A stretch of DNA of 24,241 bases from a virus. How positions within the stretch are numbered: the stretch's first letter is position 1; each line of letters opens with the position of its first letter. The notes below the pieces were generated by a model. The model searched no databases. It worked only from the letters and a program-made list of their open reading frames with translations, and had not been told where the DNA came from. The stretch is from the IMG/VR virus record IMGVR_UViG_3300044800_000048, positions 1-24,241 of that record; one strand, 5' to 3'. Positions 13,750 through 20,425 of the stretch are shown piece after piece. The translations under genes and the position numbers were made by a program.

Positions 13750-13991
13750 AAGATTTAAAAGACGCATTAACTAACATACTTACACTTTGCATACAGAATT
13801 CAACTTTTTTGGCACAGGTTTCCGCTGACGTTTCTGCTTTAAAGACAGTAATTTCCGCTTTGGGGCCAGAAGCCCGTGCAGCATTAGAGGAGCAGTTGAC
13901 CGTGGAGCGTGATAGGATTCAGAAACGGCTTCAAGAGTTGCAGATATTTGGTGAATTATTGCGTTCAAAAATTTCCAATATGGTAAATTAA
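13746..13991 (+). CDS. Hypothetical coiled-coil protein
   Basis: This 81-residue protein is mostly amphipathic helix: 'DALTNILTLCIQNSTFLAQVSADVSALKTVIS', then 'EARAALEEQLTVERDRIQKRLQELQIFGELLRSKI'. It starts in an ATGA overlap with the gene before it, so the two are co-translated. An antisense frame exists but is less protein-like. No family is recognised. It converges on the leftward regulator gene 6 bp beyond its stop. Confidence 0.5.
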   Translation: MKDLKDALTNILTLCIQNSTFLAQVSADVSALKTVISALGPEARAALEEQLTVERDRIQKRLQELQIFGELLRSKISNMVN

Positions 13992-13996
13992 GTGAG

Positions 13997-14200
13997 TTAA
14001 TCTTTTGCATTTGGATAAAGCAATTCCAGACGATCAACCTTTCCGTTTGTGGCCTTCTCAATCCGGAGGGCCATTTCAGGGGATGGTTTATATTTTCCAA
14101 TCATCATCACCCTGAATGAGCCGTAGTTAAATTGGTTGATTTCACAAAAATGTTTCATCGTAATTTTATTTTTTATGAGAAAATTGCGTAAAGTTTTCAT
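13997..14200 (-). CDS. Cro/YdaS-like helix-turn-helix regulator
   Basis: The 67-residue protein resembles small Cro/YdaS-type regulators: 'MKHFCEINQFNYGSFRVMMIGKYKPSPEMALRIEKATNGKVDRLELLYP', with a degenerate recognition region followed by the diagnostic 'spemAlrIEkATnGkVdrleLlyP'. The ATG lies only about 12 nt from the -10 box of its promoter and lacks a Shine-Dalgarno site, so the mRNA is probably nearly leaderless, as for some phage repressor genes. It is read against the neighbouring plus-strand genes. It is likely one half of the lysis/lysogeny switch. Confidence 0.7.
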   Translation of the reverse strand: MKTLRNFLIKNKITMKHFCEINQFNYGSFRVMMIGKYKPSPEMALRIEKATNGKVDRLELLYPNAKD

Positions 14201-14504
14201 AGTTGAGGCTAACTTAACACACCCTCAACCCAAAAGTCAAGAAATAAATCATTTGGGAGGAGTCGTAGAGTTTTATATCAAAAAAAATAAATCAAATGGT
14301 TTGAGTAATGCCGAATTAGCACGCAGATTAGGCGTGGATAGATCGGCGGTGACCCAATGGATAAAAGGTAAAAATTCATTTACTATCGGGAATTTATTAA
14401 AAATGCTTCAAGTTTTTCAAATAGATTTTTTTGATTTTGCCCGCACCGCAGATATTCTTACCTCTTGGGGAAAATTCAGCAAAAACTATCCTCCGAAAAG
14501 ATAA
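14178..14504 (+). CDS. XRE-family helix-turn-helix repressor candidate
   Basis: The helix-turn-helix is clear: 'LSNAELARRLGVDRSAVTQWIKGKNSFTIGNLLKMLQVF', with helix 2 NAELARRLG and recognition helix RSAVTQWIKG. The start is uncertain. ATG 14178 gives 108 residues but reads through the operator and overlaps the divergent gene; TTG 14253 gives 83 residues, leaves the operator non-coding and fits domain length, but neither has a strong ribosome site. It lies between the two matched operators in the position of a lambda-type repressor, so it is the best candidate for the protein that binds them. Confidence 0.75.
   Translation, partial: RKLRKVFIVEANLTHPQPKSQEINHLGGVVEFYIKKNKSNGLSNAELARRLGVDRSAVTQWIKGKNSFTIGNLLKMLQVFQIDFFDFARTADILTSWGKFSKNYPPKR
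14202..14240 (-). promoter_or_regulatory. Leftward promoter with 17-bp operator over its -10
   Basis: Leftward, TTGACT (14240-14235) is followed after 17 bp by TTAAGT (14217-14212). The operator, read leftward GTTAAG-N5-CTCAAC (14218-14202), covers the -10 and the start region. The same operator occurs over the rightward early promoter at 14549-14565. A second CTCAAC half-site (14224-14229) forms a 7-bp inverted repeat with 14202-14208. Confidence 0.6.
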
Positions 14505-14527
14505 ATCCTGATTCTCAAAAAAAACAC

Positions 14528-14565
14528 TTGACAAGTTTTATCGCCTGTGTTAAGTCTATCTCAAC
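14528..14565 (+). promoter_or_regulatory. Rightward early promoter with matching operator
   Basis: TTGACA (14528-14533) is an exact -35, 17 bp from TAAGTC (14551-14556), with TG one base upstream (extended -10). The operator GTTAAG-N5-CTCAAC (14549-14565) covers the -10. TGTGTTAAGT followed by CTCAAC after 4 bp is identical to the leftward promoter. It drives the plus-strand early operon. Confidence 0.65.
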
Positions 14566-14585
14566 ATTAAATTGGGGTGATTCCA

Positions 14586-14936
14586 ATGAAAGCCAGAGGC
14601 GGTAAAGAACTCAATAAATATCTTAATGGGGGAAAATTAAGTCTAAAACAGATGATTCTTGCAAAATGTTTTGAATGTTGCGGTAACTATGCGGATGGAA
14701 AGGATGATTGTGAACTATCAGACTGCCCTTTATATCCAATTATGCCATACGGGGTAGTATGGAAGGGCAGGAAGAAGGGGAAAATTCCTGTAGGCTTCGT
14801 AAAACATAGGCTACAGGAGCAAAAAGGCATATCTATAAAGGAATCCCAGAACCATTTGTCACAGTCGCCAGGAACCTGTAACCTCTGCTTCGGCAGTCCT
14901 ACGGGAATTGGGCATGGTGTTGGCGGCAATGACTGA
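14586..14936 (+). CDS. Cys-rich zinc-binding-type phage protein
   Basis: The ATG at 14586 follows GGGGTGA and gives 116 residues. The core has 'LAKCFECCGNYADGKDDCELSDCPLYPIMPYG', with five to six Cys in a CxxCC-x8-C-x4-C spacing that suggests a zinc site, and the C-terminal part has another CxxC ('GTCNLCFG'). Proteins with the 'YaDGk.DC....CpLyp.mPY' pattern recur in phage early regions with unknown function. It is the first gene of the early operon, directly behind the regulated promoter, so it is expressed early on induction or infection. Role unknown, perhaps host takeover. Confidence 0.7.
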   Translation: MKARGGKELNKYLNGGKLSLKQMILAKCFECCGNYADGKDDCELSDCPLYPIMPYGVVWKGRKKGKIPVGFVKHRLQEQKGISIKESQNHLSQSPGTCNLCFGSPTGIGHGVGGND

Positions 14937-15032
14937 CAATTAACCTGGCAGATCGGGAAACCGACGGAACAGGGGAGAGAGGGAATCCAAAACCACATAG
15001 GAGAACTATATCCAGAAAGGAGAAAATAAGAA

Positions 15033-15275
15033 GTGGTTATTAAAAGATTTATTGAACTTGAAAATGGTTATTTCATGGATAAGCCAAAACAAGGGAATCC
15101 AAAGTGGACTGCTATTTTATTATGCTGGATTGTGAGGGTGATTAAACGAAAGAATCAAAAAGAATATCAACGACGCAAAAGATGGACTCATTGTATTGAG
15201 GCTCCAACAAAACGAATGATGGAATCAGGAGTTGCTAAATTTTCCAGAAGAAAAGATGTGAAATTACTGAATTAA
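15033..15275 (+). CDS. Hypothetical basic early protein
   Basis: The frame begins at GTG about 10 nt after AGGAGA and encodes 80 residues. An ATG at 15072 is an alternative start. The protein is strongly basic (KRFI…, IKRKNQKEYQRRKRW, SRRKDVKL), with one hydrophobic patch 'KWTAILLCWIVRV', and could bind nucleic acid or membrane. I recognise no family. The preceding 97 bp hold no gene I can support. Confidence 0.45.
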   Translation: MVIKRFIELENGYFMDKPKQGNPKWTAILLCWIVRVIKRKNQKEYQRRKRWTHCIEAPTKRMMESGVAKFSRRKDVKLLN

Positions 15276-15292
15276 GAAAGGAGGCTACCATT

Positions 15293-15556
15293 ATGGAGAC
15301 AGCAAAAGAAATATTACAGACGGCGTTTAAGAAGGAGGATGCGATCGAACAGGCCATTGATCGATGTTTCAGGCTGATCAGAGACGACATTAAGAAGTCC
15401 ATGGATGAAAGGGAATTCTTCCGCGATGCGGACCTGAGAAGGGAACGAACCATCAATGCTCGTCAGAAGCAGGAGCTTGATCTTGCGGTGAGGGAATTGC
15501 TAAAAGCTCGGAAGATGATCGCAGGGATGAAGGAACTGTTGCAGATAAAAGCGTAA
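15293..15556 (+). CDS. Hypothetical helical early protein
   Basis: The 87-residue protein starts behind AAAGGAGG and is almost wholly helical and charged: 'AKEILQTAFKKEDAIEQAIDRCFRLIRDDIKKSMDEREFF', then 'RRERTINARQKQELDLAVRELLKARKMIAGMKELLQ'. It is probably a coiled coil. Family and function are unknown. The structured RNA at 15563-15621 begins a few bases after its stop. Confidence 0.5.
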   Translation: METAKEILQTAFKKEDAIEQAIDRCFRLIRDDIKKSMDEREFFRDADLRRERTINARQKQELDLAVRELLKARKMIAGMKELLQIKA

Positions 15557-15562
15557 ATAAGC

Positions 15563-15621
15563 GGGTGGGGCGAAAGCACTGGTCTACTCATCTCCAGTTT
15601 GGAATCCTCTCCAACCCACCC
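15563..15621 (+). ncRNA. Candidate four-way-junction RNA in a 5' leader position
   Basis: Four helices abut with no unpaired joining base. P1 is GGGTGGG (15563-15569) with CCCACCC (15615-15621), 7 bp. P2 is GC-GAAA-GC (15570-15577). P3 is ACTGG (15578-15582) with CCAGT (15594-15598). P4 is TTGG (15599-15602) with CCAA (15611-15614). AAAGGAGG, the ribosome site of the next gene, starts 3 nt after P1 (15624-15631). Such a contiguous fold in a 59-nt gap is unusual. It may be a translational switch. P2 has only 2 bp and is the weakest element. No known family was recognised. Confidence 0.55.
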
Positions 15622-15639
15622 CGAAAGGAGGATTAGAAA

Positions 15640-15780
15640 TTGAAATGTAATCATCCAAAATGGAAAACTATGGTTAAAGGTAAAAGTTGGAAGTGTAGAA
15701 CTTGTGGATTTGTTAAGACCAGACATGGAGAAGTAACAACACTTGAAGCCATGAGAGATTTGATGCCTAAAGGGAGGTGA
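15640..15780 (+). CDS. 46-residue zinc-ribbon microprotein
   Basis: A TTG start 8 nt after AAAGGAGG encodes MKCNHPKWKTMVKGKSWKC…, with Cys3, His5, then CRTCG (Cys19, Cys22) and His29. This resembles a small zinc ribbon. It is too short for most gene callers. It lies directly behind the four-way-junction RNA and ends 6 bp before the next gene. Function unknown; a role as a DNA- or RNA-polymerase-binding phage factor is possible. Confidence 0.6.
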   Translation: MKCNHPKWKTMVKGKSWKCRTCGFVKTRHGEVTTLEAMRDLMPKGR

Positions 15781-15786
15781 ATCCAG

Positions 15787-15981
15787 ATGACAAAAACGAT
15801 TCCTTATAAAGACGTGAATAAAAAACTGAAAGGGGGAATGAAACAGATCAAAGACGCTATTGATCTATTGAAAACTCACATAGTCATAGGCGACGTAGTT
15901 TTCCCAACAGCACCTAAGCCAGTTAGGACTCGGAAGGCTAAGGGTCCGGTGCCGCCAACAACGGAAGGGGAGGAGAAGTGA
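15787..15981 (+). CDS. Hypothetical small basic protein
   Basis: The 64-residue protein begins MTKTIPYKDVNKKLKGGMKQIKDAIDLLKTHI and continues with a Pro/Lys/Arg-rich tail (PKPVRTRKAKGPVPP). It has a helical N-terminus and a probably disordered basic C-terminus, compatible with nucleic-acid binding. The ribosome site overlaps the end of the previous gene (GGGAGGTGA). No family is recognised. Confidence 0.45.
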   Translation: MTKTIPYKDVNKKLKGGMKQIKDAIDLLKTHIVIGDVVFPTAPKPVRTRKAKGPVPPTTEGEEK

Positions 15982-15996
15982 AGGCAAGGAGGAATT

Positions 15997-16095
15997 ATGA
16001 AGGATAGGTATGAGCTTTGCGAGGAACACAAAAACGCAAAAATTTATTATGACTATCGACTAACGTGTCCTCTCTGCAATGCAGAAAAGAAATAG
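15997..16095 (+). CDS. 32-residue Cys/His microprotein, possibly extended by -1 shift
   Basis: It starts behind AAGGAGG (spacing 4) and encodes MKDRYELCEEHKNAKIYYD…, then 'TCPLCNAEKK' and a stop. Cys8, His11 and CPLC suggest a CxxH/CxxC zinc site. In the -1 frame the sequence continues 'KEIEELKYQTERLNEEE' to a stop at 16132-16134, a typical coiled-coil tail for such phage proteins. A slip at GAA AAG (A-AAG) would join them into about 45 residues. It could be a programmed event, a mutation or coincidence. Confidence 0.45.
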   Translation: MKDRYELCEEHKNAKIYYDYRLTCPLCNAEKK

Positions 16096-16144
16096 AAGAA
16101 CTCAAGTATCAGACAGAACGATTAAATGAGGAGGAGTAAATCCA

Positions 16145-16564
16145 ATGCCAGAAGAAATTATCAAAGAATATCTGAAGTATCCATTGACTGAAGTGGAGAT
16201 GAGAAAAGAGGCCGAGAAGATGGCCTACTGCTTATCCAAAAGGGCTGAATTGGAGGGAGACCTTAAATCCATTAAGAAGCAGGTCGAGTCAGATATTGCC
16301 AAGGTTGAGGCAGAACTGACTTCCGCGGTGACCAAATATCAGTCAGGCTTCGAGATGCGAAATATCGAGTGCCGGATCGATAAAGACTTTCAAACCAACA
16401 CCATTCGAACGGTTCGCCTGGATACGTTTGAATTGGTTCGAGAGCGGGCGATGACTTCAGAAGAAAGACAGTTAAACCTTTTTGAACCCCCAGAAGAAAA
16501 GGATCTTCCCGATGCTGATGCAAAGGGCTACATGAAGGAAAGGAAAGAGACGATTAATGAGTGA
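16145..16564 (+). CDS. Conserved phage coiled-coil protein
   Basis: The 139-residue protein begins with 'YPLTEVEMRKEAEKMAYCLSKRAELEGDLKSIKKQVESDIAKVEAEL', a long coiled coil, then a beta segment 'GFEMRNIECRIDKDFQTNTIRTVRLDTFELVRERAMTSEERQLNLF'. That pattern recurs in phage early regions, usually as a stand-alone protein of unknown function near recombination genes. A role with the recombination module downstream is possible but unproven. It overlaps the next gene by 8 nt. Confidence 0.6.
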   Translation: MPEEIIKEYLKYPLTEVEMRKEAEKMAYCLSKRAELEGDLKSIKKQVESDIAKVEAELTSAVTKYQSGFEMRNIECRIDKDFQTNTIRTVRLDTFELVRERAMTSEERQLNLFEPPEEKDLPDADAKGYMKERKETINE

Positions 16565-16844
16565 ATATGATGAAATGGAAATGGATTTTGATGTTTTAGA
16601 ATCAACACCCTGTCCGATATGTCAGAAAATCGTTTCAGATGTTTTTAGTATTGAAACAGAAAAACCCTTTACTGCTCAATCCCCAATGGCCGGACTTACG
16701 GTTTGGGGGCCCTATGATGTACCTAAACAAATTATTTGCCAAGGTCATTCATGGGTGCATTTTAAATTCTTACATGATGATTCAGAAAGATTGGTTTTAA
16801 TGAAATTACCAGAACATTTAAAAACGAAATACGCCAAGGCATAA
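16557..16844 (+). CDS. Small zinc-finger-like protein
   Basis: The 95-residue protein has an acidic N-terminus (SEYDEMEMDFDVLE), then 'TPCPICQKIV' and later 'PKQIICQGHSWVHFKF', giving Cys-x2-Cys and Cys-x2-His pairs that could bind one zinc ion. The C-terminus is helical and basic. Its start lies inside the previous gene's end. No family is recognised. Confidence 0.5.
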   Translation: MSEYDEMEMDFDVLESTPCPICQKIVSDVFSIETEKPFTAQSPMAGLTVWGPYDVPKQIICQGHSWVHFKFLHDDSERLVLMKLPEHLKTKYAKA

Positions 16845-16859
16845 GAAAAGGAAGTCTAA

Positions 16860-16985
16860 ATGATCTGGCTAATCGCATTAATCGCTTACGGAATCGGACT
16901 GGCGTTTTGTTTGGCTCTTATGATAAGTGCCGATATTTTGAATGAGAAATGGGATGCACAAACTCAGAGCTACAAAGGAAGGTGA
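16860..16985 (+). CDS. 41-residue single-span membrane microprotein
   Basis: The frame begins MIWLIALIAYGIGLAFCLAL, a strong transmembrane helix, and ends with a short polar tail (NEKWDAQTQSYKGR). The ribosome site GGAAG is 5 nt upstream, and the stop lies inside the ribosome site of the next gene (GGAAGGTGA). It is too short for many callers. It could be a membrane-active early protein; function unknown. Confidence 0.45.
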   Translation: MIWLIALIAYGIGLAFCLALMISADILNEKWDAQTQSYKGR

Positions 16986-16989
16986 GATT

Positions 16990-17160
16990 ATGGAACATAG
17001 GCTTAAGGGAGCATTATTCAACGATGATTTATTCTGGTTTTGCTGTTGTTTTAACTTTATCAGAAGTGCCGCAGAATATTCACCCAAAGATATTTTAGAG
17101 GCATGGCGGACCCACAAAGAGGCTTGGGAGGAGACAGAGGAGGTGTTCCATGTATCTTGA
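16990..17160 (+). CDS. 56-residue hypothetical protein
   Basis: The ATG at 16990 follows GGAAGGTGAGATT. A further upstream in-frame ATG lacks a ribosome site. The protein has a Cys/Phe-rich patch (FWFCCCFNFI), then 'AAEYSPKDILEAWRTHKEAWEETEE', a charged helix. It overlaps the next gene by 11 nt. Family and function are unknown. Confidence 0.45.
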   Translation: MEHRLKGALFNDDLFWFCCCFNFIRSAAEYSPKDILEAWRTHKEAWEETEEVFHVS

Positions 17161-17314
17161 TCCACCTTTAGAAAACTCAGGAATGGTAGGAGCTTTCATA
17201 ATGTTGGTCTATGCGAGTGTCCTTATGGGTGCCTTCCTAATCACCTGGGGCATCGTGAAGCTCGGTATGTGGATACTGGGGTTTAGGGAGGAGCGAAGCC
17301 TGGGAAATGAATAA
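17150..17314 (+). CDS. 54-residue membrane microprotein
   Basis: The frame encodes MYLDPPLENSGMVGAFIMLV… with one or two hydrophobic spans (MVGAFIMLVYASVLMGAFLITWGIVKLGMWILG) and a charged C-terminus. It starts behind GGAGGTGTTCC within the previous gene and overlaps the next by 8 nt. The chain of overlaps supports translation. Function unknown. Confidence 0.5.
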   Translation: MYLDPPLENSGMVGAFIMLVYASVLMGAFLITWGIVKLGMWILGFREERSLGNE

Positions 17315-17477
17315 GGAACGCCTTAAATGGATTATTTCTGGAATCGACTTTGAGCATCTTAATGATTGGGAAGAAAGATTTTTAGAAAGATGCGAGAAAA
17401 TGATGGACCGGAAAGGATTCATATCTAATCCCATGGAAGAAATTGTTGAGAGACTTTATAGGGAGAAATCGAGATGA
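17307..17477 (+). CDS. 56-residue hypothetical protein upstream of the ATPase
   Basis: The frame begins MNKERLKWIISGIDFEHL and continues 'NDWEERFLERCEKMMDRKGFISNPMEEIVERLYREKSR', a compact helical protein. The 'L..fe..f.e....f..kGf.s.....ileklyrek' shape is seen in small proteins next to phage SbcC-like ATPases. Its stop overlaps the ATPase start (ATGA). It is likely functional with the recombination module; not confirmed. Confidence 0.5.
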   Translation: MNKERLKWIISGIDFEHLNDWEERFLERCEKMMDRKGFISNPMEEIVERLYREKSR

Positions 17478-19432
17478 AAGAGATTACATTGCTCAAACTA
17501 TCGCTTCGAGATTTTCAGGGGGGAACCATAATCTTTGATGCGAAAGGAAAAGATGTTTTTATTTTTGGCGCTAATGCCGTTGGGAAGACCCGACTCGTAA
17601 GTGCCTTTACTTGGCTTCTTTTTTCTAAAGACGCCCTTGGACGTGCTGATTTTGAGATTAAGAATCTTGACACACAAGGCGAGGCGGCACATGGTCTTGA
17701 ACACAGCGTAGAGGCGGAACTTTCCGTAGGCGGAGAACCCGTCAATCTGAAAAAGGTCTTCAAAGAAAAGTGGACGAAAAAGAGGGGAAACGCCGAAAGA
17801 GAATTCTCGGGCCACACCACGGAATACTTTGTTGATGGAGTTCCGCTTCAGGAAAAACTATACATCCAGAAAATAACGGATATTGCCGGGGATGAATCCA
17901 AGTTCAGGCTTCTAACTTCACCTTCTGTCTTCCCCGCACTTCATTGGCAGAAACAGCGAGCCCTTTTACTTGAAGTCTGTGGTGATATCTCGGATGCCGA
18001 TGTAATTGCATCAGATGAGAAGCTCTTTCCTCTCGCGGCCATACTCGGAAAGCGCACCCTTGAGGATCACCGGAAGGTTGTCACAGCAAGAAGATCAGAA
18101 ATTAACAAGGAAATGGAGAGGATCCCCATTCGGATCGATGAGGTACGCCGTGGAATTCCAGATGTTACTGGCATAGACCGAAAGGCATCAGAAAAGGAGG
18201 CCCAGGCGCTTGAGACTGCCCTGAACGATGCCAAATTAAGGCTCCAAGGGGTCAACACCGGTGGTAATGTCGGGGTTCTGACAACCAAGCTCTCCGGGCT
18301 CAATGCGGACCTCCGAAAGATGGAGGATGCCCATAGGTCAAAATCTCTGTCTATACTTAACCGATTAAATCAGCAGATTTCGGAACTACAGGCCCAAATT
18401 AATAGTTCTTGTCGCCATATATTTGAGATCAATGACGATATAAAGTCAAAAGATAAAATGCTTCAAAGTACGGACGCGGATTTGATTAATCTACGCAATC
18501 GGTGGACTGCAATAGACACTGAGAAATTTAAAGACACTATTTCCGACACGTGTCCTGCCTGCGATCAGCCCCTTCCTTCTGAACGAGTTCAGGAAGCAAA
18601 AGAGAAGGCCTTTGCAGTTTTTAACGACAGCAAGGCCAATCATTTAGAAGAGATCAATCGTGTGGGAAAAGATCTGAAAGAGAAGAGAGACCGACTCAGC
18701 ACCGAAATCGAAAATCTAAATATAGAATTGGACGGTACTAAAGCAAAACTATTGATTTTAAACCCTCAACCAAAAGAAATCACTGAAGAGCGCGACATCC
18801 TGAAAAGCAATTCTGAAGACTTCTCCGGTATCCCTCACCATTCCGACCTTTTGGACGAGATCGAAGATATGGAGTCTCAAATCAAGGCCGAGAGGGAAGG
18901 CAAGGCGCAGGATATCGAGAAGATTCAGGGAGAGATCAGGGAACATCAGGCCCACTACGGATTTGCAAAGGCCAAAATTGACAGGTTTCTTGGAAGAGAG
19001 CAGGGAGAGAAACGCATTGAGGAATTGAAACAGATTGAAAAGGTTTTATCTGCTGAATTTGAAAAACTGGAAGGCGAGCTCTACCTGTCAGATTTATTTG
19101 TGAAGACGAAAGTTGGACTCTTGACAGATCGGATTAACTCTAAGTTTGAGTTTACACGGTTTAAGCTGTTCGACGTTCAAGTAAATGGCGGAATTTCTGA
19201 TTGCTGTGAAATTACTGTTGGAGGAGTAGGATACAACTCTGGATTAAATTCCTCTGCAAGAACACAGGCAGGTTGTGACATTATCAGAACCCTTCAACAG
19301 CATTTCGGAATGAAGGCGCCGGTATTTGTGGATAATAGAGAAAGTGTTTCGGATTTGCCTAAACTTAACTGTCAACTCATTTCTCTTGTCGTATCGCCAG
19401 AAGACAAGACACTAAGGATAGAAAGGAGATAA
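17474..19432 (+). CDS. SbcC/Rad50-like AAA ATPase
   Basis: The 652-residue protein begins with a Rad50-type head: 'LSLRDFQGGTIIF' then Walker A 'FGANAVGKT' (residues 32-39). Long coiled-coil arms (about 190-345 and 375-540) flank a CPAC pair (Cys360, Cys363), like a zinc hook. The C-terminal head has a signature-like 'GLNSSARTQAG' and a Walker B-like 'APVFVDNRESVSD' followed by 'QLISLVVS'. It is shorter than cellular SbcC (about 1000 residues), as usual in phages. It probably works with a nuclease on DNA ends ahead of RecT-mediated annealing. The RecT gene follows after 5 bp. Confidence 0.85.
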   Translation: MKEITLLKLSLRDFQGGTIIFDAKGKDVFIFGANAVGKTRLVSAFTWLLFSKDALGRADFEIKNLDTQGEAAHGLEHSVEAELSVGGEPVNLKKVFKEKWTKKRGNAEREFSGHTTEYFVDGVPLQEKLYIQKITDIAGDESKFRLLTSPSVFPALHWQKQRALLLEVCGDISDADVIASDEKLFPLAAILGKRTLEDHRKVVTARRSEINKEMERIPIRIDEVRRGIPDVTGIDRKASEKEAQALETALNDAKLRLQGVNTGGNVGVLTTKLSGLNADLRKMEDAHRSKSLSILNRLNQQISELQAQINSSCRHIFEINDDIKSKDKMLQSTDADLINLRNRWTAIDTEKFKDTISDTCPACDQPLPSERVQEAKEKAFAVFNDSKANHLEEINRVGKDLKEKRDRLSTEIENLNIELDGTKAKLLILNPQPKEITEERDILKSNSEDFSGIPHHSDLLDEIEDMESQIKAEREGKAQDIEKIQGEIREHQAHYGFAKAKIDRFLGREQGEKRIEELKQIEKVLSAEFEKLEGELYLSDLFVKTKVGLLTDRINSKFEFTRFKLFDVQVNGGISDCCEITVGGVGYNSGLNSSARTQAGCDIIRTLQQHFGMKAPVFVDNRESVSDLPKLNCQLISLVVSPEDKTLRIERR

Positions 19433-19437
19433 CGACC

Positions 19438-20424
19438 ATGGCAACACCAGAAAAGAAGAACACCCCAGCAGTAGAGAAGTCCGTTGTGGACATCGTGAGC
19501 GAAAAGGTTTCCGAGTTCCTGAAATCTGGGCAACTCGATCTTCCAAAGAACTACAGCGTGGATAATGCCCTGAAATCCGCCTACCTGACCCTCAACACCG
19601 TCGAGGATAAGGAGAAAAAGAAGGTTATGGAGGACGGGAAACTTACAGGGGTTTGCACGAAGGCCAGCATTGCCAATGCCGTACTGGATATGGTTGTTCA
19701 AGGGCTCAACCCGGGTAAGAAGCAATGTTACTTTATCGTCTACGGAAAAACACTTACCTGTCAGCGGTCCTATTTTGGCTCCATGGCCGTGGCAGAGATG
19801 GTAAACCCCGCCATCAAGGATTGGGGTTTCAATGTGGTCTACGAGGGCGACACCTTCAAGTATGGCATCCATAACGGCAAGGCCGCTGTCATCGAACATG
19901 CCCAAGAGCTTGAGAACATCGATAAGGCGAAGATCATAGCCGCCTATGCCATGGCCCTCGACAAAGACGGGAATCCGATCAAGACCGAGATCATGACGAT
20001 TGAAGAAATTCATCAGGCTTGGAAGATGTCAAAGATGAAACCGATCGACGACCAGGGAAATGTGAAGCCAGATAGTACCCATGGAAGGTTTGCCCGGGAC
20101 ATGGCGCTGAGGACCATCATCAACAAGGTCGCAAAGTTCATCATCAATGCGAGTAGTGACAACGCCCTACTCTTGGAGCGAATCAATCGAGCGGAGGAAT
20201 TGGCAGATGCCGCTGCGGTTCAGATGGAGATCGAGGATAAGGCAAACAAGGGATCAGTGATCATGATATCGGAGGAATCTGGGAAGGTGGCACAGGGAGA
20301 GCCGGAAGAGACGAAGAAGCCGGAAGCCGCACCAGATAATGATTTACCTTCTCCAGAGGAAGAGCAGACGGCTCTCCTGAAAAAAGGGATGGTTTTGGGA
20401 GAAAAAAGGGCACCGGGATTCTGA
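19438..20424 (+). CDS. recT: RecT-family single-strand annealing protein
   Basis: The 328-residue protein starts behind AAAGGAGATAACGACC. The RecT core is visible as 'ALKSAYLTL', 'ASIANAVLDMVVQGLNPGKKQCYFIVYGKTLTCQRSYFGSMAVAE', then 'VYEGDTFKY' and 'GRFARDMALRTIINKVAKF' in order. The C-terminus is charged and Pro/Glu-rich, as often seen for interaction tails. It anneals complementary single strands during phage replication and recombination. No RecE-type exonuclease is adjacent; the SbcC-like ATPase or the metallo-beta-lactamase-fold hydrolase may supply end processing. Confidence 0.92.
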   Translation: MATPEKKNTPAVEKSVVDIVSEKVSEFLKSGQLDLPKNYSVDNALKSAYLTLNTVEDKEKKKVMEDGKLTGVCTKASIANAVLDMVVQGLNPGKKQCYFIVYGKTLTCQRSYFGSMAVAEMVNPAIKDWGFNVVYEGDTFKYGIHNGKAAVIEHAQELENIDKAKIIAAYAMALDKDGNPIKTEIMTIEEIHQAWKMSKMKPIDDQGNVKPDSTHGRFARDMALRTIINKVAKFIINASSDNALLLERINRAEELADAAAVQMEIEDKANKGSVIMISEESGKVAQGEPEETKKPEAAPDNDLPSPEEEQTALLKKGMVLGEKRAPGF

Positions 20425-20425
20425 G

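Noticed and set aside
13780-14100. Minus-strand 106-residue frame overlapping the Cro-like gene
   Set aside because: It is in another frame from the convincing regulator, lacks a ribosome site and lies antisense to the coiled-coil gene at 13746.
19372-20013. Long minus-strand open frame opposite recT
   Set aside because: It is a shadow of the RecT coding sequence with His/Leu-rich composition typical of antisense frames.
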